DNA of 64,000 bases from Oceanimonas pelagia (GTDB lineage: Bacteria; Pseudomonadota; Gammaproteobacteria; Enterobacterales; Aeromonadaceae), in assembly GCF_030849025.1 (NCBI RefSeq), contig NZ_CP118224.1, positions 2,340,001 to 2,404,000 of the forward strand. The letters are read 5' to 3'. Below the pieces are notes generated by a model, which worked only from the letters and a program-made list of their open reading frames with translations, did no database searches and was not told the origin of the DNA. This document shows positions 60,049 through 64,000 of the stretch, one piece after another. The position numbers were made by a program, and so were the translations under genes. The stretch's first letter is position 1. Every line of letters starts with the position of its first letter.

Positions 60049-61104
60049 TCACACCTGGCGGCGGGCGGCCACGGCTTCCGCCAGTTGCGCCAGCATTCTT
60101 TCGGTATCGTCCCAGCCGATACAGGCGTCGGTGATGCTCTGGCCGTAGGTCAGCGCGCAGCCTTCCTGCAGATCCTGGCGGCCTTCCACCAGGTGGCTTT
60201 CCACCATTACGCCCATGATGGCCTGCTGGCCGGCGGCGATCTGGCCGCACACGTCCTCGGCCACCACCATCTGACGCTGGTACTGCTTGCTGCTGTTGGC
60301 ATGGCTGAAATCGATCATCAGCTTCTGCGGCAGGCCGGCTTGTTCCAGCCCGGCACAGACACTGGCCACGTGGTCGGCGCTGTAATTGGGCTCCTTGCCG
60401 CCCCGCAGAATGATGTGGCAGTCCGGGTTGCCGGCGGTGGACACAATGGCCGAATGGCCAAACTTGGTCACCGACAGAAAATGGTGCGAAGCGCTGGCGG
60501 CGCCGATGGCATCGGCGGCCACCTTGATGGTGCCGTCGGTGCCGTTCTTGAAGCCCACCGGACACGACAGGCCCGAGGCCAGCTCCCGGTGCACCTGGGA
60601 TTCGGTGGTGCGCGCGCCAATGGCGCCCCAGCTCATCAGATCCGCCAGGTACTGGGGCGTGATCATGTCGAGGAATTCGCTGGCGGTGGGCAGACCCATG
60701 TCGTTGAGATCCAGCAACAGCTTGCGGCCGATGCGCAGGCCGTCGTTGATCTGAAAGCTGTTGTCGAGATAGGGGTCGTTGATCAGCCCTTTCCAGCCCA
60801 CGGTCGTGCGCGGCTTTTCGAAATACACCCGCATCACCACTTCCAGGGTATCGGCATAACGCTCACGCAGCACCTTGAGCCGCTGACCGTACTCAATGGC
60901 GGCCTGAGTATCGTGAATGGAGCAGGGGCCCACCACCACCAGCAGACGATCGTCTTCGCTGGCCAGAATGCGGTGAATGGCCTGGCGGGATTCAAAGACG
61001 GTGGCCGAGGCGGTATCGGTGGCCGGATACTTCTCCAGCACCGCCACCGGCGGCAGTAATTCCTTGATTTCGTTAATGCGGATATCGTCGGTCTGAAAAT
61101 GCAT
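60049..61104 (-). CDS. aroG: 3-deoxy-7-phosphoheptulonate synthase (DAHP synthase, AroG type)
   Basis: Condenses PEP and erythrose 4-phosphate, the first step of aromatic amino-acid synthesis. 351 residues from the ATG at 61104 (AGGG upstream); a TTG two codons earlier is less likely. VVGPCSIHD, the catalytic R/K-rich GARTTESQVHRELASGLSCP and IMIDFSHANSSKQ-like motifs match AroG more than AroF or AroH by eye. The feedback specificity (Phe, Tyr or Trp) is not certain from sequence alone. The 216-base gap upstream (61105-61320) shows no gene. Confidence 0.93.
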   Translation of the reverse strand: MHFQTDDIRINEIKELLPPVAVLEKYPATDTASATVFESRQAIHRILASEDDRLLVVVGPCSIHDTQAAIEYGQRLKVLRERYADTLEVVMRVYFEKPRTTVGWKGLINDPYLDNSFQINDGLRIGRKLLLDLNDMGLPTASEFLDMITPQYLADLMSWGAIGARTTESQVHRELASGLSCPVGFKNGTDGTIKVAADAIGAASASHHFLSVTKFGHSAIVSTAGNPDCHIILRGGKEPNYSADHVASVCAGLEQAGLPQKLMIDFSHANSSKQYQRQMVVAEDVCGQIAAGQQAIMGVMVESHLVEGRQDLQEGCALTYGQSITDACIGWDDTERMLAQLAEAVAARRQV

Positions 61105-61320
61105 GAGCAACCCTGCTTGTACTGGTGGACCCCCTGGCCCGTATTAGAAACTGTTTTCAATCTATCCCGAGCGGGGACCGGCTGTAAACGCTGGATTGCC
61201 GCCGGACGCCATTTGTTTGACAGGAAACACCAATGACGCCGATAAAAAAGAACGATTAGAACATTAACTGATAACCATTATTATTTATCACAGGACTTTG
61301 CCGCTTCCAAGGAGCCAGCC

Positions 61321-61521
61321 ATGTACAAGACCCTGACCTTTGCCCTGGTGCATTTTACCGTGGCCTTCACTGTGGCCTGGCTGCTGTCCGGCAGCCTGCT
61401 GGTGGGGGGCCTGATCGCCCTGGTCGAACCCATGGTCAATACCGTTGCCTATTTCTTTCACGAACAGGCCTGGAGCCGCTTTGGCAAGGCGAAGCTGGAC
61501 AAGACCGGGCCGGCAATGTGA
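61321..61521 (+). CDS. DUF2061 small membrane protein
   Basis: A 66-residue protein with two hydrophobic segments (about 5-22 and 25-45), matching DUF2061: FALVHFTVAFTVAWLLSGS, then LIALVEPMVNTVAYFFHEQAW. Function unknown. The region before it contains GATAACCATTATTATTTATC, possibly a Fur-type site. Confidence 0.85.
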   Translation: MYKTLTFALVHFTVAFTVAWLLSGSLLVGGLIALVEPMVNTVAYFFHEQAWSRFGKAKLDKTGPAM

Positions 61522-61554
61522 ACATGCGTCACGCTTTCCCTAACGAGAATCTTC

Positions 61555-61956
61555 ATGAGCTATTCCCTCAGCGAACAAGACAAGGCCACCGTGCTCGCCC
61601 TTGGCGATGACGAGCGTTTCAATCATTTCGTCAACCGGGTGTGCGAACAGGACGAGATCTGGATCCTCACCGACGAGCACGGCTGCATGATGCTCACCAC
61701 CGACGACGACGAGGACTGCATTCCGGTATGGCCCCACGCCGACTACGCCAGGGACTGGGCCGAAGGCGACTGGAAGAACTGCCAGCCCGAGGCCATCAGC
61801 CTGAATGTGTGGCTCAAGCGCTGGGTCCCCGGCATGGCCGACGACGAGCTGCTGGTAGCGGTGTTCCCCACCCCCGACGAAACCGGCGTGGTGGTGGATC
61901 CTTATGAGCTGAAAGAGGCCCTGGATCGCAAAAAGTCGCTGGGGCGGCGCAACTGA
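61555..61956 (+). CDS. DUF2750 family protein
   Basis: A 133-residue acidic cytoplasmic protein matching DUF2750: [20 protein letters not shown] near the start and [24 protein letters not shown] further on. Function unknown. The stop overlaps the next gene by one base, so both are probably co-expressed. Confidence 0.85.
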   Translation: MSYSLSEQDKATVLALGDDERFNHFVNRVCEQDEIWILTDEHGCMMLTTDDDEDCIPVWPHADYARDWAEGDWKNCQPEAISLNVWLKRWVPGMADDELLVAVFPTPDETGVVVDPYELKEALDRKKSLGRRN

Positions 61957-62393
61957 TGCAGATCTGGGTGGATGCGGACGCCTGCCCCAGGGTGATTCGG
62001 GAAATCCTGCTGCGCGCCGCCGAGCGCACCGGCACGCCGCTGATTCTGGTGGCCAACCACGCCCTGCCGGTGCCGGCCTCACAACTGGTGCGCCAGCTGC
62101 AGGTCGCGAAAGGCTTTGACGTGGCCGACAACGAAATCGTGCACCGTATTGAAGCGGGAGATCTGCTGGTCACCGCCGATATTCCGCTGGCCGCCGAGGC
62201 CCTGGACAAGGGTGCCGAGGTGCTCAGCCCCCGGGGCGAGCGCTTTGACAAGGGCACCATTCGCGCCAAACTGACCATGCGCGATTTTATGGACACCCTG
62301 CGTGCCAGCGGCGTGCAGACCGGCGGCCCGCCCACCCTGAGCCAGGCCGACCGCCAGGCCTTTGCCAACCAGCTCGACCGGCTGCTGCGGTGA
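61956..62393 (+). CDS. yaiI: DUF188 family protein (YaiI/YqxD-like, PIN-like fold)
   Basis: 145 residues, collinear with E. coli Yai[21 protein letters not shown] at the N terminus holds the acidic residues of a PIN-like nuclease fold. [29 protein letters not shown] and the C-terminal TGGPP are diagnostic. Nuclease activity has not been shown for the family as far as I know. Confidence 0.92.
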   Translation: MQIWVDADACPRVIREILLRAAERTGTPLILVANHALPVPASQLVRQLQVAKGFDVADNEIVHRIEAGDLLVTADIPLAAEALDKGAEVLSPRGERFDKGTIRAKLTMRDFMDTLRASGVQTGGPPTLSQADRQAFANQLDRLLR

Positions 62394-62457
62394 GACGTAA
62401 AAACGTATGACGTGAGATGTAAGACGTCTTCTTACCTGTGACCTCTTACGTCTTTCT
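62391..62457. repeat. TAAGACGT-type inverted repeat
   Basis: TGAGACGTAAAAACGTATGA, then CGTGAGATGTAAGACGTC, faces TTCTTACCTGTGACCTCTTA, then CGTCTTT. The centre GACGTC is a perfect palindrome. It starts within the stop codon of the DUF188 gene. Confidence 0.68.
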
Positions 62458-62476
62458 TTCAAACCAGAGGTAAACC

Positions 62477-63022
62477 ATGTTCAGAACTCTTACCCTTGCC
62501 CTGAGTGCGCTGATGCTGAGCGCCTGCGCCAGTGTCAGCCAGTACAGCATCTCCGAAACCGAGCTGGAAAAGGCGCTCTATACCCAGCTGGAAGAGCAGG
62601 CGCCCCGCCTTAGCCAGGGGCTGGTGGAAACCCGCATCGATGAGCTGGACCTCACCATCGGCCCCGACAGCCGCCAGGTGGTGCGTCTCGACATTCGCGG
62701 CGAAACCGCCATCAATGCGCTGATCGCCCGTTTTCCCGCCGCCCTGGATCTGCAGATTGAAGGCCGTCCGGTGTACGACCGGCAGAAAAACGCCGTCTTT
62801 ATTCGGGATCTCAACCTGCTCAAAAGCCGGGTGAACGCCTTTGGCTATCAGGGTGACGTCGCCGCCGCCTCGGCGGGCATGATGCAGCTGGTGCGCGCCG
62901 TGCTGGAAAACCAGCCGGTATACACTCTGGACGACGGCCGCTACGGCTGGCTCAAAACCGTGCCCGTGGCCATGGATATCGCCCCCGGCCGGCTGGTGTT
63001 CAGCCCCCGCTTCAGCGACTGA
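62477..63022 (+). CDS. DUF1439 lipoprotein (YceB-like)
   Basis: A 181-residue predicted lipoprotein with lipobox LSAC (C17). The mature protein resembles E. coli YceB (DUF1439, a tubular lipid-binding-like fold): VSQYSISETELEKALYTQLE and a long beta-rich body. Its function is unknown; binding of hydrophobic ligands is an inference from the fold. Confidence 0.88.
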   Translation: MFRTLTLALSALMLSACASVSQYSISETELEKALYTQLEEQAPRLSQGLVETRIDELDLTIGPDSRQVVRLDIRGETAINALIARFPAALDLQIEGRPVYDRQKNAVFIRDLNLLKSRVNAFGYQGDVAAASAGMMQLVRAVLENQPVYTLDDGRYGWLKTVPVAMDIAPGRLVFSPRFSD

Positions 63023-63138
63023 TGAAATGAGCTCGGCGAGGGCTGGCCTAATCTGTGGCACCTGGCCTACAATGGCGCAGATTATGTTCAACTCAAGCGA
63101 AACTGGCAGGCAGGTGACCTATTAACACGGCAGTTTTA

Positions 63139-63741
63139 ATGGTGTTTGTTCCCACCTTTTTCTTTGTGTCGGTCACCCCCGGCATGTGCATGACCCTGGC
63201 CCTTTCCCTGGGCATGACGGTGGGGGTAAGGCGCGCTCTGTGGATGATGCTGGGCGAGCTGGCCGGCGTGGGCCTGGTGGCCTGCCTGGCGGTGCTCGGG
63301 GTGGCCACCCTGATGCTGCAATATCCCCAGCTGTTTTTGCTGCTGAAATACGGTGGCGGCCTGTATCTTGCCTGGCTCGGCATTCAGTTGTGGCGCTCCC
63401 GGGGCAAGCTGGCCCTGAGCCCGGTGGACGCCGGCCCGCGCCATATTCCCGTTGCCACCCTGATAAGCCAGGGGTTTGTGACCGCCATTGCCAACCCCAA
63501 GGGATGGGCCTTTTTCATTGCCCTGCTGCCACCCTTTATCAATAACCAGGCCCCGCTGGCCGGCCAGCTGCTCACTCTGGTGTCGATCATTCTGACCCTG
63601 GAGTTTATCTGCCTGCTGCTCTACGCCAGCGGCGGGCGCACCCTGAGCCGGGTCTTGCAGCAAAAGGGCAAGGTCAGGCTGATGAACCGCATTGCCGGCA
63701 GCCTGATGCTGGGAGTGGCCCTGTGGCTGGCGCTGGGCTGA
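63139..63741 (+). CDS. LysE-family exporter
   Basis: A 200-residue LysE/RhtB-type inner-membrane exporter with the signature SVTPGMCMTLALSLGMTVG, the conserved TAIANPKGWAFFIALLPPFI and about six hydrophobic segments. The first ATG leaves only about 12 residues before TPGM, shorter than the other LysE in the window. An in-frame ATT at 63121 behind AGGTGA would restore a full first segment. It overlaps the next open frame. Confidence 0.88.
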   Translation: MVFVPTFFFVSVTPGMCMTLALSLGMTVGVRRALWMMLGELAGVGLVACLAVLGVATLMLQYPQLFLLLKYGGGLYLAWLGIQLWRSRGKLALSPVDAGPRHIPVATLISQGFVTAIANPKGWAFFIALLPPFINNQAPLAGQLLTLVSIILTLEFICLLLYASGGRTLSRVLQQKGKVRLMNRIAGSLMLGVALWLALG

Positions 63742-64000
63742 GCCGGGCCCGGCTGGCCATTGTGCTGGTGCTGCTGGTGGGGGTCATTTGCCTCGGCCAG
63801 CGTACCGGCCTGGTGAGTCACTGTGGCCAGCAGAGCGGGGAAGTGCTGACGGTGGCACAATCCGACGACGCCGGCCAGCTGCACCAGGGCGGCTCCTGCT
63901 CACTGTCGGAACAACTGCTGACCAAGTTCTGGGATCACCCCGACAGCCTGCTGCTGGGCCTGCTCGCCCTGTTGAGCTGGTGGCTGGCACCGCCCCGCCG
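63723..64000 (+). CDS. Hypothetical protein cut by the window edge
   Basis: An open frame that overlaps the end of the LysE gene and continues past the window, at least 92 residues if it starts at the GTG at 63723 (a GTG at 63762 is also possible). The visible part has an N-terminal hydrophobic segment (AIVLVLLVGVICLGQ), a loop with two cysteines (SHCGQQ, GSCSLSEQ), and a second hydrophobic segment (LLLGLLALLSWWLAPP). This looks like a small two-membrane-span protein with a periplasmic disulfide loop, of the DUF2946 kind. Not identified with certainty. Confidence 0.5.
   Translation, partial: MAGAGLSRARLAIVLVLLVGVICLGQRTGLVSHCGQQSGEVLTVAQSDDAGQLHQGGSCSLSEQLLTKFWDHPDSLLLGLLALLSWWLAPPR

Noticed and set aside
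61183-61200. TyrR box upstream of aroG (TGTAAA-N6-ATTGCC)
   Set aside because: Only the left half matches TGTAAA; the right half retains little of TTTACA, so it is too weak to list.

Overview
The window is a GC-rich chromosomal segment of a gammaproteobacterium. Its housekeeping gene order closely follows Escherichia coli: perM/bepA/arsC-like, hda, upp-uraA // purMN, gmhA-yafJ, hemA-prfA-prmC-sirB1-kdsA, lolB-ispE-prs, pth-ychF, a Met/Gln/Leu tRNA cluster, ubiF // miaB-ybeZ-ybeY-corC-lnt, leuS-lptE-holA-nadD-rsfS-rlmH-mrdA-mrdB-mltB-rlpA-dacA, ybeD-lipB-lipA and aroG. The high GC content, the LysE exporters, the NfeD/slipin pair and the style of the intergenic repeats would suit a marine member of Aeromonadales (Oceanimonas, Zobellella or Oceanisphaera type). 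The genus is an inference and was not tested.

Layout. 1-2333: minus-strand membrane transporters and a TusA-like protein. 2450-5165: bepA, a TlpA-like lipoprotein, an ArsC-like protein and a DUF2069 protein. 5403-9095: hda, a DUF2066 protein, uraA and upp. 9385-11057: purMN. 11107-13646: a conspicuously AT-rich island of four unrecognised genes, three of them predicted to be exported or membrane-attached, bracketed by two near-identical terminators. 13826-18378: gmhA, yafJ, a Lon-like protease with a degenerate Walker A, and a possibly UspA-like protein. 18467-23592: a LysR/LysE divergent pair, a RavA/ViaA-like pair and a GNAT. 23770-34507: NfeD-slipin, KDO and release-factor genes, haem synthesis, lolB-ispE-prs and a TauE/SafE carrier. 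34708-37303: pth, ychF and six tRNAs. 37425-58650: ubiquinone, tRNA modification, ribosome maturation, lipoprotein, LPS, elongasome and lipoate genes. 58752-60008: a complete IS3-family element. 60049-64000: aroG, small DUF genes, a YceB-like lipoprotein, a LysE exporter and an open frame cut by the window edge.

Working together. The longest block (44908-56594) links LPS assembly (lptE), replication (holA), NAD synthesis (nadD), ribosome silencing and 23S methylation (rsfS, rlmH) and the rod-shape peptidoglycan machinery (mrdA, mrdB, mltB, rlpA, dacA). purMN and prs form a purine/PRPP theme with likely PurR sites, next to upp-uraA pyrimidine salvage.

What stands out beyond housekeeping is (i) the AT-rich island at 11.1-13.6 kb and (ii) several families of intergenic repeats: hairpins built from GGGAATA/GGGATTA heptamers, a TGAGGAG/TAAGACGT family, TTACGGC repeats and REP-like palindromes. 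No CRISPR array, prophage, integron or classical defence system was recognised. No gap without a gene exceeds 300 bases.
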